The notes under the pieces: model-generated | What the model saw: only the letters and a program-made list of their open reading frames with translations | Told to the model about the DNA's origin: nothing | The model's database searches: none | Made by a program: the position numbers and the translations under genes | Shown here: in pieces, positions 36,601 through 48,599 of the stretch | Layout of the letters: the number at the start of each line of letters is the position of its first letter | Numbering within the stretch: position 1 is the first letter of the stretch | DNA from: Lineus longissimus | Taxonomy: Eukaryota > Nemertea > Pilidiophora > Heteronemertea > Lineidae | NCBI RefSeq assembly: GCF_910592395.1 | Contig: NC_088323.1 | Location: 12,573,501 to 12,637,500 of the forward strand | DNA length: 64,000 nucleotides | Direction: 5' to 3'

Positions 36601-38042
36601 GTTAAAGGGGATTTTGGGGGCATTTTTGGGAGGTTTTCGTAGTCTTGTCTGCCGGATCACTTCACTCAGGGTATATCATAAAAAATGCCATCATACTTCA
36701 TTAGTATGTGAACCGTAGTGATTTGGTATGATTAAATAAATATCGCACTTCAAGCCATTGAATAGGAAAAGTTATTCAACGTTGAAAAAAGATTGTTCCA
36801 CGAGGCGAATAATTTTGTCTCAAAATACAATGCCGCCTCTGACAGATATGGTTATTGTGCAAGGGCGTAATGGTTTTTGGCTCACCTGTGAGCCTTTACC
36901 ATCACGCAGCGTCCGTCGTCGTCCGTCGTCGTCGTCCGTCGTCGTCGTCCGTCGTCGTCGTCCGTCGTCGTCGTCCGTCGTCGTCGTCCGTCGTCGTTAG
37001 ACATGGGTGGCACGTTTTGTTACCGCTGAAGCCACTGAACTGAAACTTAGTACACATGTACCCCTTGGTGACCACTACTCAGATACCAAAACGCGGTATC
37101 ATATGTTTCACGGTTTGGCCACCAGGGGGCCAAAGGTAAAAAATGAAGAAATGCGTTTTCTCCCTTATTACTGGAAAAAATATGGTAGGTACTTCTACTA
37201 ATGAGACATCACATATCCTCCGGGTTTTTGATTTGACCTAATTTTCAAGGTAAGATAGGTCAAAGTTCGCCGACGGCACCGCTGTTAGTCAATGGTGGCA
37301 CGTTTTGTAACCGCTGAGGCTATTGAACTCAAACTTGGTACATATGGCCAGAGTCCTCTATTAAAACATGTGTATATTACGTGTACATTGTTGTGCATAG
37401 GTTTTGGTAAAAAAAATACTCATTGGACCAATCAATCTGCACAAATTTTATATGTGTCAAGAAGAACCCTTTGCCAATAGCATAATAAAGTTTTTTAAAA
37501 TTCCAATACCGATTGCCTGAGAAAAAAAGATTTCCGTACACCATATCCATGAAAACGTCACTGGCGCATTGATATGGCCCTGTCAAAGTACAAGTTCTAA
37601 ACTGACCAGTGAGACCACATTTTCTTAAATATATTATCAAAAAGCATATTTCTGTGATGGCCTGACTCTGTAGATTAAGAATCAACCACAGATTGAGAAT
37701 TAATTCCACTTTGGTCCATCCCAGCCATGTATTTACCACAACTTGACATTTTGATAAGCTCTATGTGACTGTGCCACACTTCCGGTCGTGGATGAATACA
37801 GGTCTCTGCCCATATATACCCTTGGGTGACCTTTACTCAGAGACTGAATCGTGGCGTCATACGATTTACGGTTTGGCCAATAGGGGGCCAAAGGTCAACA
37901 ATGAAAATATGCGATTACTCGCCTACGTCTGAAAAATTTGAATAAAATATGGCAGGTACTTCTTGCAGTGTTACATCATATATCCTCCGCATTCATTTTT
38001 TGGCTCACCTGCCCCTTTTCATCCCCCCCCCCGACCCACCCA

Positions 38043-38142
38043 CCCCTGACCCCACCCCTGACTCCACCCCTGACCCCACCCCTGACCCCACCCCTGACCC
38101 CACCCCTGACCCTACCCCTGACCCCACCCCTGACCCCACCTC
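38043..38142 (+). repeat. C-rich minisatellite, 12-bp period
   Basis: About eight copies of CCCCTGACCCCA with few variants, preceded by a C-run. It lies in Helentron-like element B. The Pro-Leu-Thr-rich ORFs here are artefacts. Confidence 0.95.
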
Positions 38143-38225
38143 CTCCCCTCCTCCTCCTTCCCCTCTTACAACACTAGAACTCTAAGAACTTCCAAGTTCA
38201 GGAATATAACATGAAGCAAACAGTC

Positions 38226-38373
38226 ACTGAAGAAACAACTGATTACCACACCAAATTAAACCTTGTATTTACAAATGCACATCATGTGCACCATACAGGG
38301 ATCATTGACAATTGCTGGTCTGACCATAAAATGATATTTACAGCTTTACCAATGTCAGAATCACTGACTCCAT
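38226..38373 (+). pseudogene. Remnant of an AP-type endonuclease (C-terminal part)
   Basis: The plus frame reads TDYHTKLNLVFTNAHHVHHT and then GIIDNCWSDHKMIFTALP to a stop. The LxLVFTN...G...SDH spacing is the C-terminal signature of CR1-type apurinic-like endonucleases, in which the SDH histidine is catalytic. Helentrons of animals carry such a domain at the end of the Rep-helicase protein. The fragment ends about 50 bp before the 3' terminus of element B. It lacks the N-terminal two thirds of the domain. Confidence 0.5.
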
Positions 38374-38769
38374 AGCCTCCCCTTTGACACAGGTGAGCAC
38401 ATGGTCCCTGGACCATTTCATTTATATTCCCATATCACTGTGTTTTCATACAATAGAGAGCACGAAAGAACCACCACGTTTAAATGGGTGCACCTGCCTT
38501 CGTGCTTTTCCCTGAAATACAGGCATGTTGTTGTGTAGGACCCTGGATTAGACATTATTGTATGTAATTGAAGTTGTTCTGCAGAACTTCTAAAACAAGA
38601 ATCATTTTCTTTCTAATTAAAAGGCACCAAAGAATTTTTATTCCGAAAGAATGATGTCCGTGTATTCGAAAAGTCAGTCGCTAACATTAACAGAATTCCA
38701 TCAACCATATGCTGCGCAAGATATTTTGGAATCCGATATACGACACCTTTAAAACTAACCCACTTTGTC

Positions 38770-39009
38770 ATGCACCATGAATCACAAGACAAGTGGTGTG
38801 ATGTTTACAAAGTGCGTAGGCGTGCTGCGCCCCCTAATGGTGAGTATATAAAATGTCCCCTGGAAAAGTTTCCAACCATGTTGAAGATATGGCGCGGCCT
38901 CCATCAGCGTTTTTCTAACCTAATTGGCATCAAATGTTTCATGATTCAAAACCATGCACTAGAAGAGCTTGGGCAGTATTTGTTACATTCACAGATCATA
39001 CATAGAAAT
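38770..39009 (+). CDS. Conserved ORF of about 80 codons near the unit junction, R1/R2
   Basis: Counterpart of 15729-15968. It is open from MHHESQDKWCDVYKVRRRAAPPNGEY through EKFPTMLKIWRGLHQRFSNL to LEELGQYLLH. It contains the CTCF-like site (38827-38840) and the GTGAGTAT donor-like motif at 38840-38847. It is the same frame as in L1 with no indels over the first 70 codons. The function is unknown. Confidence 0.35.
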
Positions 39010-40139
39010 TAGTCTTAACATACACAGACCATACTTGGGGTTACCAGAGCTTCTGATTTTACATAGAGGAACTGTATTTTGTCTTGATTGTATATTTGGG
39101 AGACATAAAGACAATCGAAGCATTGCGGTTTCAGGTCCGTCTGTCACGTGACTGATATTTGGACAGACCTGACGGCCCGAAGAGGCACCTTGACTACTAT
39201 TACTCCTTTTCAATGATGTGCACATGCGCATCTCCCAGGACACGCGTTGTGATACTTCAAATAGACTCTAAAACAATCGAGATCAAAAGGATTATAATGG
39301 GAGGTTTTGAATCAAAGCACTTTACGTTATCAAAACAAAGTTTTAACAGTCCACATATACAAAATTATACTTTAGATTGCTGGTAATAGGCCTATTAAAC
39401 TTTTAACATCGAAGCACTACAGACATGATGGATCGAGATCACCTCTGAGGATTTACTTCCCATCCTCAAAGTTTCAAAATCTCAAAAGATAGTGACACGA
39501 CCTCAAACCGGCTTTGCGTAATGAACACTGTTTTTCATAAAGCATGGGACCTTAACAGTTATATTTTATTTCTAGTCAGGAATTTCAGCCACAACTTTCG
39601 TTTGATAAGGTTTACTTCAGAATAAAGGTTTGAAAAGAACGGCTCCAGGTCGTACACTAGTGATAAACTGTTTATAGAAATCGGCGTGGTTCTGGAAAAG
39701 TCGGCGACCATCACGAAGAGTCTCTCAACAATTCTGTTGCATTGCATTACAAAGAGGGACCCGTGAATGGGAAAGAGTGGTCACTTCAGTATCAGAACAG
39801 TGCATGAAGCAATTCAGAAAAGGAGGATTACACCCAAGCTGCTGCAACCTGGGTCAGGGTCTGTATCTGTCTTATGCGTATAACCGGACTATTCCTGCCA
39901 ATTAATTAGTTTCCGTGCGCACCGACCCAACATAACGAAGCCAAGCCCCTATAGAGATGATGCCATTTGTCGTTCGATGCCATTCGACATTGAGATGACT
40001 AGTTGGCAAACATCGGATTTCTGATAGTCATGACATCATGTACTGGCCTTGACGTTTTTGGTGACGAGTTCACAGCTAGGGTTCAAAATGACAGGCACAT
40101 AGGCCCTGAGCAAATCGGGTAAAGGGGCCGTGACCTGTT

Positions 40140-40533
40140 CAATATGCATTGTGCTGGGGGCGGTCATGCCAAGAAATAATTAACCGGTGTAAAAGGAATG
40201 GACGTCCTAGGAATGCAGGACCCCATACAATAGATGTGTATAGTCAACAAATGTGCTTAATGGTTTGGTTAGGGTTAGCTACAATATACCTAATACTAGA
40301 AGACGCCCTTGAGGATGCAATACGTTTTGTGCATACTCGGAGTATAATTAAAAAAATGAAATATTATTATACAAAGAGTGTTTGCATGTACGAGCCACGT
40401 CCTCGAAGACCACCGGACTCTCCGTTCCTTATACCCATTGCGCAAATAAAGTTACCCGTCTTGCTTGACCCCACATTGTGGTGTCGTGACCAAGATCGTA
40501 AACATTAGATAATCCTCAATTTCTCTAACTATA
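40140..40533. other. Private R2 sequence, no gene seen
   Basis: Together with the following MITE this forms about 1 kb absent from L1, where the flanks join near 14625. The short ORFs lack motifs. It is either an insertion in R2 or a deletion in L1. Confidence 0.4.
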
Positions 40534-41072
40534 CAGGGTGTTTCAAAAAAAGGAAACCGAGATTAATTTGTTGATTTCCTGGACATGGCTAAATATTTTA
40601 GAAATTGGCAACCACCATTTATTACCCAATAATGTCCTCTTTTGACACCAAGAAATCCAATTTATTGTCACAGATGACTGAACACGAAACAGTTCAATCA
40701 TCCATGGCAGAACTGGTCTTCCACCAGATAGACGTTTCGGTAATAAACCTTGTCTGCCAAGTGCAGGGCTTTTGTTGGGCCTCCAAATTATGCAATCCTT
40801 TGGATATTGAATATTTTGCTTAGGACACACTGGTCTTTCTTTTTCGTCGGAGTTCCGCTTCGGTACATGTAGATCTGGTCCAAGACCAGTTCTGACATGG
40901 TTGATTGAACTGCTTCGTTCTCAGACATTGGTGAGAGTAAATTGGATTTCATACTGTCATGAAAAAGAGGACATCATTAGGTAATAAATAGTGGTTACCA
41001 AATTCCAAAATATTTAGCCACGTCCAGTAAATTAACAAATTAATCTCGGTTTCCTTTTTTTGAATTACGCTG
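40534..41072. mobile_element. Mariner-type MITE, 539 bp, long inverted ends
   Basis: The termini are TA|CAGGGTGTTTCAAAAAAAGG and the inverse ending ...GCTG|TA. The inverted repeats extend about 130 bp, through GAAACCGAGATTAATTTGTT, GGCTAAATATTTTAGAA and AAGAGGACAT. TA duplication and CAGGGTG ends are typical of Tc1/mariner-related elements. There is no transposase inside. Confidence 0.7.
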
Positions 41073-41185
41073 TATAATGATCGATGAATAAACAAAAATA
41101 CATGTATAATAACGGGAGGACGTGAATGCACAACCCACAATCAAGTCATACAACGCGTTGATGTACAAAGCCACCACTTCTAAGG

Positions 41186-41623
41186 GGCTGCAGCAAAATT
41201 AAAGTGAAGCCAATTGAAACGACAAAGTTTCGTTTGGGGAGGGGGTCAGGGGTCATTATATTTTCTTCGTTTTTCAACAAATAATATTTAGACTTGGTTA
41301 ATGATCTGTCTTAAAGCGTTTTCTGGTCCTGAAAATGCCCGAGTTTGCTCTTAAATGCCTGATAACCTCATATACTTTTCCTGTGTAGCCTGTTACTAAC
41401 AGGACTTTCAAACCCCGTTTAACCACTTGCCCTCAAACAGATAAGGATCCCGCCTTGAAGTTTGTCACAAAGTGCTAAAAGTCAAAAGGTGCAACACAAG
41501 GCTGTTGAAAGTGAAGCCAAAAATCATAATATTTCAGTTTCTGGGGGGAGGAGGGGGTTGGAAGAGAAACTAAGATATTTCGTTATTATTGGCTTCACTT
41601 TAATTTTGCTACCGCCTCTAAAT
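41186..41623. mobile_element. MITE of about 440 bp, copy R2
   Basis: Inverted counterpart of 14165-14604. Ends GCTGCAGCAAAATTAAAGTG and CACTTTAATTTTGCTACCGC. It is shared with L1, so it predates the unit duplication. Confidence 0.6.
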
Positions 41624-43500
41624 CGACTCAACGTCCCAAGCGGAGCGTCACACTGACACAACTTGTCTCAAACTCAAACGCATTACCCGATTTTTGACGG
41701 GATTAGTGTAACTACGGCCATGTGTGATCAGAAAATCACGAACATTCACATTGTCGGTGGCCATGGCGGCCAGCAACGTGAAAATGGAGTGTCCTACTGG
41801 ATGACACAATTCGTCTCCTAGACCAATCAAAGAGATATCATACAGCACTATACCGAAACACACAACTCGTCTTTCACAGGGACAATAACGGAATACGTGT
41901 CATACGGACTGACACATTGATACTGCCCTACGTAGCCCACAGCTACGAATGTCTCATGTGAGAACGCATTACGAATCACAAGAATCATACTCAATGTATG
42001 TTCTATGAGAATTCTATCGCAACTTTTTATCTTCGAACCTATCAACATGATGAACATTCATGAAACCAGTGACGATTCAATGGATAGTAATAATTGATAA
42101 CGACTTAAAGTCAACACACCCGCTGGAAATCGTGGAAATTAGTTGTTTGAGCCGCCAATGCGCCAAATTCAAATCACTTCAAAGCCCAAATGACCTTCAA
42201 AAGCGTTACAAATCCTGACGAATTCAACCCGCATCGTAACTGAATTCTAACTATGTGAAAATTGTAAATTATGTGTAAAACGGATGTGATTGCTAAGTGA
42301 CGATTCCCTTTTCTTACACAAAATTTGCAGAAGTCTTATTCATCAATTTTACCCTAATGCTACATGAAAATTATACAAAATTTGCGTACCAAAATCTTTG
42401 CTATACAATGTATAAGAAAAAGCTAGTATCGATTTAATATAAAAATAATAAAAAATAAATTTTATATAAAAACTTCAATATTAATCATATACATTTTTAA
42501 TGTAAATTTTATGAAATGTATATCAAATTAATGTTTCATTAATTTCATACAAAATCTATACCTTTTTTGATATAGAACGTCAGTATCTTTTACTCCCAAA
42601 ATTTTGCCGGCGTATAGTCCCACTAATGCCATTCGCAGTCGCCACAGTGAAAAATCAATCCTTCTCGCTACACGATGACGATTGTGACGAGGTCGCGCAG
42701 CTGGCAGAGTGAATTGGTAAAACTAGTACTCAAAATAATCTTACATTTCGATATTTGTGTAGTTTTTTGCCATGTAGGCCTATCGTAATGATAATTATAG
42801 CTCATTGATTTGATGAAGAATGTTTGTAGGGAATTTTAATGTTTGACTAGCCTTTTTGAAATTGTTTTAAAATGGAATATAAGAAAATAGTTTTAGAGCC
42901 AGACGTCATCGATGGCGGATTTGCATTGAATTTCAAGGCGATTTTCTAGGAATTGAACCAAATGTTCGAATTAAATGACGTTTTTTGGAGAGAAAAATGC
43001 ATTGACTCGCGAAAATGTACTGCCACAAATCTATAGGTGTAGGCATGTATCGCCTCCTTATGGTGAGTATTTACAACTTCCCCATGAAAAAAGTGTCCGA
43101 CCTTGTCGAGATCTGGCGTGGTCTCCAACATCGTTTCCTAAACCTTAGTTTCTTGCGTCAATACCATGAACCAGAAGAGCATTGGCCATCATTGTTAGTT
43201 GTAACACGGATCATACAGAAACGTTCTTAATTGTATTCTGCCACTTTTGTATACTGTAGTTTCATGAAAATAACACCACTTCGGGATATTCAAGGCCCGG
43301 CCTCTTCTCTCGAGTCTATTCACCAGAGGTAACCAATGAGTGACTTCGCTGGCCCTTGTGATGGCTCAGCCGAGCTGTCACGGTTGCGCTAAACCACTTA
43401 TTACCGCAGCCCTATTGCTTCGAAGTGTTGTGGGCCTACTGGTCGATGAGTGCGCATGTGGAATGACGTAAATGGTAAGGCCACTCGCCGACCGTTTATA

Positions 43501-45597
43501 CAGGTTGTCTCATAAAACTGAAGCACCTTTTAGATTGATCCAAACCCCCCAAAACAAAAAAAGTCCTTATTGAAACTCTGAAGAAAAATCTACAAATGCT
43601 TGCATTAGTAAAGCAAAGTGATATTCAGGCAATGATAGTAGTCACGAAATTCCGAAGAAAAACGAGGAGCTCATCCTCTGTTTTTCTACAACCCTCTTTT
43701 TTGATTTAGACTCCCTAGGCCTACGTGGGAGAAAACAGAATCGAAGTTTCTAGGATGTGTGGTTTTCTTGAGGAATTCTAGGGCCTCCTAGGCCTATAAA
43801 TGAAGCCCCACTGAGGGTACCCACATTGCAGACAACCTGTGCGACAATGGATGCTGTAGAGCTGCTGAGAAAACGACGCCGGCGCTACACCGTTACAGAA
43901 AATCTTGCCTACCTGAGAGACCAGAAGGAGGCACTGGTGAACGGTACGGTGCGCAGTATGAGAGAGTTCTCCGCCCACTATAACATCCCCTGGGAGACGT
44001 TTAGAAGGTGGAATCTCGAGGACCTCGAGCAGAAGCAAGAAGAAGGGCATGGCCGGAAGAAGACGATGATGGAGCCCCGTGATCCGTTATGGCCACAGGT
44101 TGAGGGCCAGCTTTACCAATGGCTTCAGCAGATGAGAGAGCGTCGCCTCGCAGTCTCCGTTCTCGACATTCAAGATAAGGCGTTGGTAGTGTGGAAAAGC
44201 TGGTGGAAAGCAAAGCTGGTGGAATGAGTTAGCCCAAGATGTCAGAGAAGGGATTCAGCATTGTCGCCCTCAGCTATGGGATTTCAACGCATCCATAGGC
44301 TGGGTGGAGTGCTTGATGAAGAGACGCCACGTGTCCCTACGGAAGGTGACCAAGGATACAACGACCATCCCCGCTGATGCTGCTGCAAGGATCCAGACCT
44401 TCCGAGATGCGGTTACTGGGAGAATCGATCGTCTTGATATACAGATGCGGTTCTTCTTTAACATGGACCAAACCTTTGTCCTGTTTGATATGAGAACCAT
44501 GTACACGGCCAACATCACGGGGGAGAAGGCATTAGACGTCTGATCATCCAGGTCCAATACTAAGCTGGGATGCACCGTCATCCTCTGCATCGCAGCCTCT
44601 GGAGCAAAGTTGCCGGCGCACATCACCTTCCCCAGAAGAGGTTTCGTCCGGGTGTTTGCAGCCCTCCAAGACAACCCACCAGCAGATGTAAAGATTACCC
44701 TATCGGAAACTGGTTGGATGAGTGAGGAAACGGCGTACAACTGGTTAGATGAAGTCCTATCACCCTACGTCACCGACAACGAGACCGACCAGTTCCTGTT
44801 AATCGTCGATCATTATCAGGTCCACCGGACAGAGAACTTCCGGAAGAGAGTCCGCGACATGAGAGGCAGCCTGGATTATGTACCTGCTGGTTGCACATCC
44901 CTCGTACAACCGTTAGACGTTGCAGTCATGAAGTCCTTCAAATGTCACGTACGGCGACAATGGAAATCGTGGAAGAAGGACCACACGGACGAAAGAGGAG
45001 ACTGCCCTCACATCGGCCTGAGAGACGTGACCAACATCATCAGAGATGCCTGGGATGGTGTTGATGAGGACGTTATCGTCAACTGATTTGAAGCATCGTT
45101 TCGACCAAGGCCAATCGAAGCTGGACCACATGCTATCTTGGAGGAAGAAGAGGAGACTGCTGTGGATGGACCAGAGTTCGTGAATGTAGTCGAGGAGGAC
45201 ATTGTGATGGACTTGAATTGACTGTGGGTGTTGTGAATGATTGTGGGTACGATTCTGAAAGCTGGACAATCTAATAATGTGTATCTTTAGCTTTGAAAAT
45301 AAATTGAATCGGGATTTGCATCGTTCTTTTTTATTCCTTCACTGATCACTTCGGACAAGACTGTACATTCAGAGGGATGTTCGTTTTGTTCTCCAGATAT
45401 GTGACGGACAACTTCTCATTCTTACCAATTTCGCACTGCAAAGTATATTTGAAAGCCCGAAGCTGGTAAGGAATGATGAGACCCGAAGACATGCTTCATT
45501 ACCTCCCTGAGCAGTGCCTCACTTTGAAAGGGCAGGTCAGTCCCTAAAACCAGCAGAAGCCAATATGTCAGTTGGACTTTTTTCATGGACACCCTGT
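43501..45597 (+). mobile_element. Pogo-type DNA transposon, 2.1 kb
   Basis: TA dinucleotides flank the element (43499-43500 and 45598-45599). The ends CAGGTTGTCTCATAAAACTG and CTTTTTTCATGGACACCCTG form an imperfect terminal inverted repeat. The internal transposase has the pogo-type domain order but is broken. An AATAAA motif at 45299 follows the coding region. Confidence 0.85.
43847..45221 (+). pseudogene. Pogo-type transposase, broken
   Basis: The N-terminal part (from MDAVELLRKRRRR) has a psq-like helix-turn-helix (SMREFSAHYNIPWETFRRW) and a CENPB-type segment (PLWPQVEGQLYQWLQQMRER). The catalytic domain shows FFNMDQT (first D), LLIVDHYQVHRT (second D) and AGCTSLVQPLDVAVMKSFK (third D). 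A 16-bp tandem duplication at 44196-44224 shifts the frame, and in-frame TGA stops lie at 44541-44543 and 45084-45086. After the last stop the frame continues into an acidic tail to about 45221. The enzyme would have cut and pasted the element at TA sites; this copy is inactive. Confidence 0.85.
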
Positions 45598-46189
45598 ACA
45601 CTATCAGCCATTAGCACTGGGACACCCTTTACACTACCAATGACGATTAGTTGAAAATGTTCTGGGACACTCAGTAAAATGGCCGAAGGCCCGATCCCAT
45701 AATCCCATTCATAGGAGACCTACGAATCGGTTTCAACAACCCAAACAATAAGGATTGGACTCGAAACTGAAGTATATTGGATATGAGGCCTGGACAACCC
45801 TCTCTGGAATACCAGCCAATGATCGGCCTTCTCAACAGCTCTGTTCGCCACCCTATGCGTCAGGGGCGGCGACACCGGCTGTTAATGAAGTGGTGTTATT
45901 TTCATGAAACTACAGTATTTAGGAGACATAAGTACATTTATCATGGCCGCTCGTCACGTGACTGATATTGGTATTTGGACAGACCAGAGGGCCCGCAGAG
46001 ACATCTTGACCGCCATTATTCTTTCACAACGATGTGCGCATGCGCATCTTCCTGGACACGCACAGTGATACTACCAATATACGCTAGAACGATCGGGCTC
46101 AAAAACCATTTAATAGCAGGGTTGGAATCAAAATCATTTTATATTATCGAATCAAATGTGACCAGGTTCATAAGAGTCTTCTAGCACAG

Positions 46190-46965
46190 AATAAACAATA
46201 GTTATTTCTATTCTAGGATGGTGATTTATTAATACTCTGTCTCTAAAATGGCAAGATATGGTTTGCCAAAGGCAATGTAACACTACAGCAAGGCTAAGGA
46301 CTGAAGTCAGACCAAAGTCATATTACAAACCAACGAGTCAAGAATGAAGACCAAAGCCAAAGCTAAAGCTAAAACTAAAGCTAAAACTAAAGGGCAATGA
46401 CAGATATTCAGGCAAGATGGAAAACCTGCAAATACAAAGATAACTCTTAAGATACTAATCAACCTTTCAGGTCTCACAACCAGTCAGGATCAGAGCACTA
46501 TACTGTGCTCCCAAATTGACATCTATGTTGGACGGAACACTGTACTGTGCTCTCAACAAACTGTTCATCAACATGCTTTGTTACTCTGAATCTAAAGCGA
46601 GTGTCTTAAAACTCGTTACCGCCGGCAATGATATTGCTTAGCTCGAATTTATACTCTACACTAGGGTACAATTACATCAGGTTGCTTTGTAACTCGACAA
46701 GCTGGCAAAAGGATTGCTAAGCCCAGGATTTACATCTCACAACAGTGGCAATACTATATATCATGAATTATTAGTATCCACAAAATGATCATGGTTTATG
46801 ATCAAGACTACAGAGTTGAACTCTGTGACACGACCCTTAATTAAAGCATTTTAACAGTTTCTGATTAATACCTCAGCTATGTTAATTTATATTCCGGGCA
46901 GCCTTCCCATACTGGTGTCGGAATTGGTATGTCACTATTTAGAGGTTGATGCCTGAGTAAGGTAA
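46190..46965 (-). mobile_element. Possible solo LTR
   Basis: On the minus strand there is a TATA-like GAGTATAAATTCGAG (about 46640) and, about 400 bp downstream, AGTATTAATAAATCACCA (about 46220), the order expected of an LTR promoter and polyadenylation signal. A candidate start TGTTTCAGACC lies near 46980. There are no coding motifs and no confirmed target duplication, so the borders are uncertain. An AAAGCT-type repeat lies at 46350-46390. Confidence 0.25.
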
Positions 46966-48560
46966 ATTAGTGGTCTGAAACAATTTAAGGACGGAGTAAG
47001 ATATTGGACGGAAACAACATATTTACAAAGGACGGATAACACGGGTAGTAGCAGCCATGATGTGATGAAATCTCCGAGCCCAAGAAGACCAAATTTTCTC
47101 AAAGTACAATTAAATTCCCTTTACAATACAAAGCAAGATTTCCCAAATAGTGAGAACATAGATCCCAAACCAATTTATGCTAGCAGGCCCGGAAAGGTCA
47201 TAATCATCATGAACAGCTTTACAATATTCTACCCAACTCTGAAACAATTAATTCACCTTCCATACAAGACAATCACATCAGGACAAGGATGTGACATTGT
47301 CCTCAAAAAGGATAACATATTTCACTTTTTAATTTCACAAGGATGTGACTATGTCTTCTTCTAAATTTGATGGAGTGGATGTGACTTCGTCTCCACATCT
47401 AGCAAACATCTCAGAATAACTGATATTCAGCCTAATTCTCTACACAGAGGATCTTGAAGTTGAAAATCTAAATAATAGTAATAGTCTCCATTCACAGATG
47501 GCCAGGTAAGGTTGTGATAAATGAAAGTCGTCTTCAACTATGGTGTATAAAACTATACTCTTCCTCAAGGTTGACAATGTTTTGATTGAAACAAAATACC
47601 ACAGTGCTGAATCATATTTCTGGAATTACTATACTATCAGTCACAACAGGGATGAAAATATTTATCAAATGATTCCAAAATATTTCACTTCAAACTGAAG
47701 ATCGACTGGACAACAACGCCAAACAAAAAGGGCGGGAAAATGTACACGGAACAATGTACATGACACCTGTACACAAATTTTACATCGCCGAAGAATCTTC
47801 TTTTCTAAAGTAATTTTTCTCCAAATACCGGAAAAACAAGGGACACACATAAATACTCTAGTCGCTAACAAAGATGAACGTTGGAGGCATCCAAACTATT
47901 GAAAACTTTGTGAAAGATTCCGAAATTTACAAATTTTCAAGATGGCGTCATGTCACTTTCATCGACTTTGTTTTTGTTCGTTACGAAATCACAATTTAAC
48001 AGCAAACTAAACTTTGTTTCCATCAGATTACTGAATCTAGGGTTTCTATGATCCTTCATACATGGATTAGACATGTTTTCACGCCTTACCTTATAAAATT
48101 GCCATTGAAATTGGGAAAAGATTACGGATGTCGAGTGACGTGAATCCGGACGGTTGAAATTTTATTTTACGCTGCGATGAACATGACGCGATGACGTCAC
48201 ACATCATCACACGTGACCGTTTTTGGCGGTAAATTCAACAAAAACAGCGCAAAAAGTTTGCGCACATTATTTTATCCCCGAAAACCCCAATAACCAGAAC
48301 TGTTAATGATTTTTGGTTACTTTAAAGGGTCAGACAAGATCCTCCCCAAGCCACTAACGTCTACAAGAGCTTGGACCAATTGTCCCAATAAATTGATCAC
48401 AGAGTGATACCCCAAGACACTAGGGAGACCCCGGAGAAGGATGAGATTAGTGCTGATAAAATAAAAAGTTATAATTATGCATTCATGAACAGGAATTTTA
48501 CCAGAATGATTGTGGTAATGGTCAGAATATAATGATTTATTTCTGAACTATTTTTACGGA
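46966..48560. other. Private R2 sequence without a recognisable gene
   Basis: CAAGGATGTGAC-type motifs recur three times (about 47286, 47339, 47377). From about 47930 to 48260 there is a promoter-like patch: CAAGATGGCG (47938), CGATGACGTCAC (48191), CACACGTGACC (48209) and TTTTTGGCGGTAAA (48220). No exon could be assigned. Confidence 0.4.
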
Positions 48561-48599
48561 CAAATGAGAATGATTGCAAGAACAAGGCGTTTTGAACCA

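Larger units (their letters stand above)
36879..38422 (+). mobile_element. Helentron-like element B with an endonuclease remnant
   Basis: R2 has the empty site (near 60070): the flanks GTTTTT and TATATTCC join exactly, so insertion was between two T residues with no target duplication. The element starts GGCTCACCTGTGAGCC, followed by a GTCCGTCGTC microsatellite (about 36907-36995). It ends with the inverted motif CAGGTGAGC, the hairpin ATGGTCCCTGGACCAT and TTCATT. Three diverged internal repeats carry TTTGGCCA...AGGGGGCCAAAGG. A C-rich 12-bp minisatellite lies at 38043-38142. An endonuclease-like remnant lies just inside the 3' end, the position expected in Helentrons. Confidence 0.6.
28625..38757 (-). 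repeat. Repeat unit R1 (inverted, truncated at the spacer)
   Basis: This is the reverse complement of L1 positions 1 to about 10500. The homology ends near 28625, where the L1 counterpart (about 10502) continues toward its LINE, so R1 lacks the LINE and the last third of the unit. R1 carries a private Helentron-like insertion at 36879-38422 and lacks the CR1 and Helentron-like insertions of L1. Confidence 0.85.
43252..45917. mobile_element. MITE interrupted by a pogo element
   Basis: TACTGTAGTTTCATGAAAAT at 43252 is mirrored by ATTTTCATGAAACTACAGTA ending at 45917, with AACACCACTTC continuing the inverted repeat. Removing the pogo element leaves about 570 bp. The unit tail elsewhere (near 39092) has the uninterrupted sequence. 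TA-like flanks are present. Confidence 0.65.
42990..46165 (+). repeat. Decayed extra copy of the unit tail, split by transposons
   Basis: 42990-43251 and 45918-46165 align in order with 38790-39040 and 39100-39340 but are far more diverged. They keep GGTGAGTATTTAC, EIWRGL coding similarity, GTCACGTGAC and the GCGCATGCGC motif. The 80-codon ORF is broken by an indel in an A-run near 43088. The two halves are separated by the nested elements at 43252-45917. Confidence 0.6.

Noticed and set aside
36446-36718. 90-codon ORF starting MHEMIFYGLETAGPELSGRR, repeated in R2 and mirrored near 499-789
   Set aside because: It crosses the palindromic foldback, which keeps both strands open; there is no independent sign of coding.
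36879-37000. Possible CRISPR-like array because of regular GTCGTCCGTC repeats
   Set aside because: The repeats are contiguous without unique spacers; this is the microsatellite of a Helentron-like element in a eukaryotic context.
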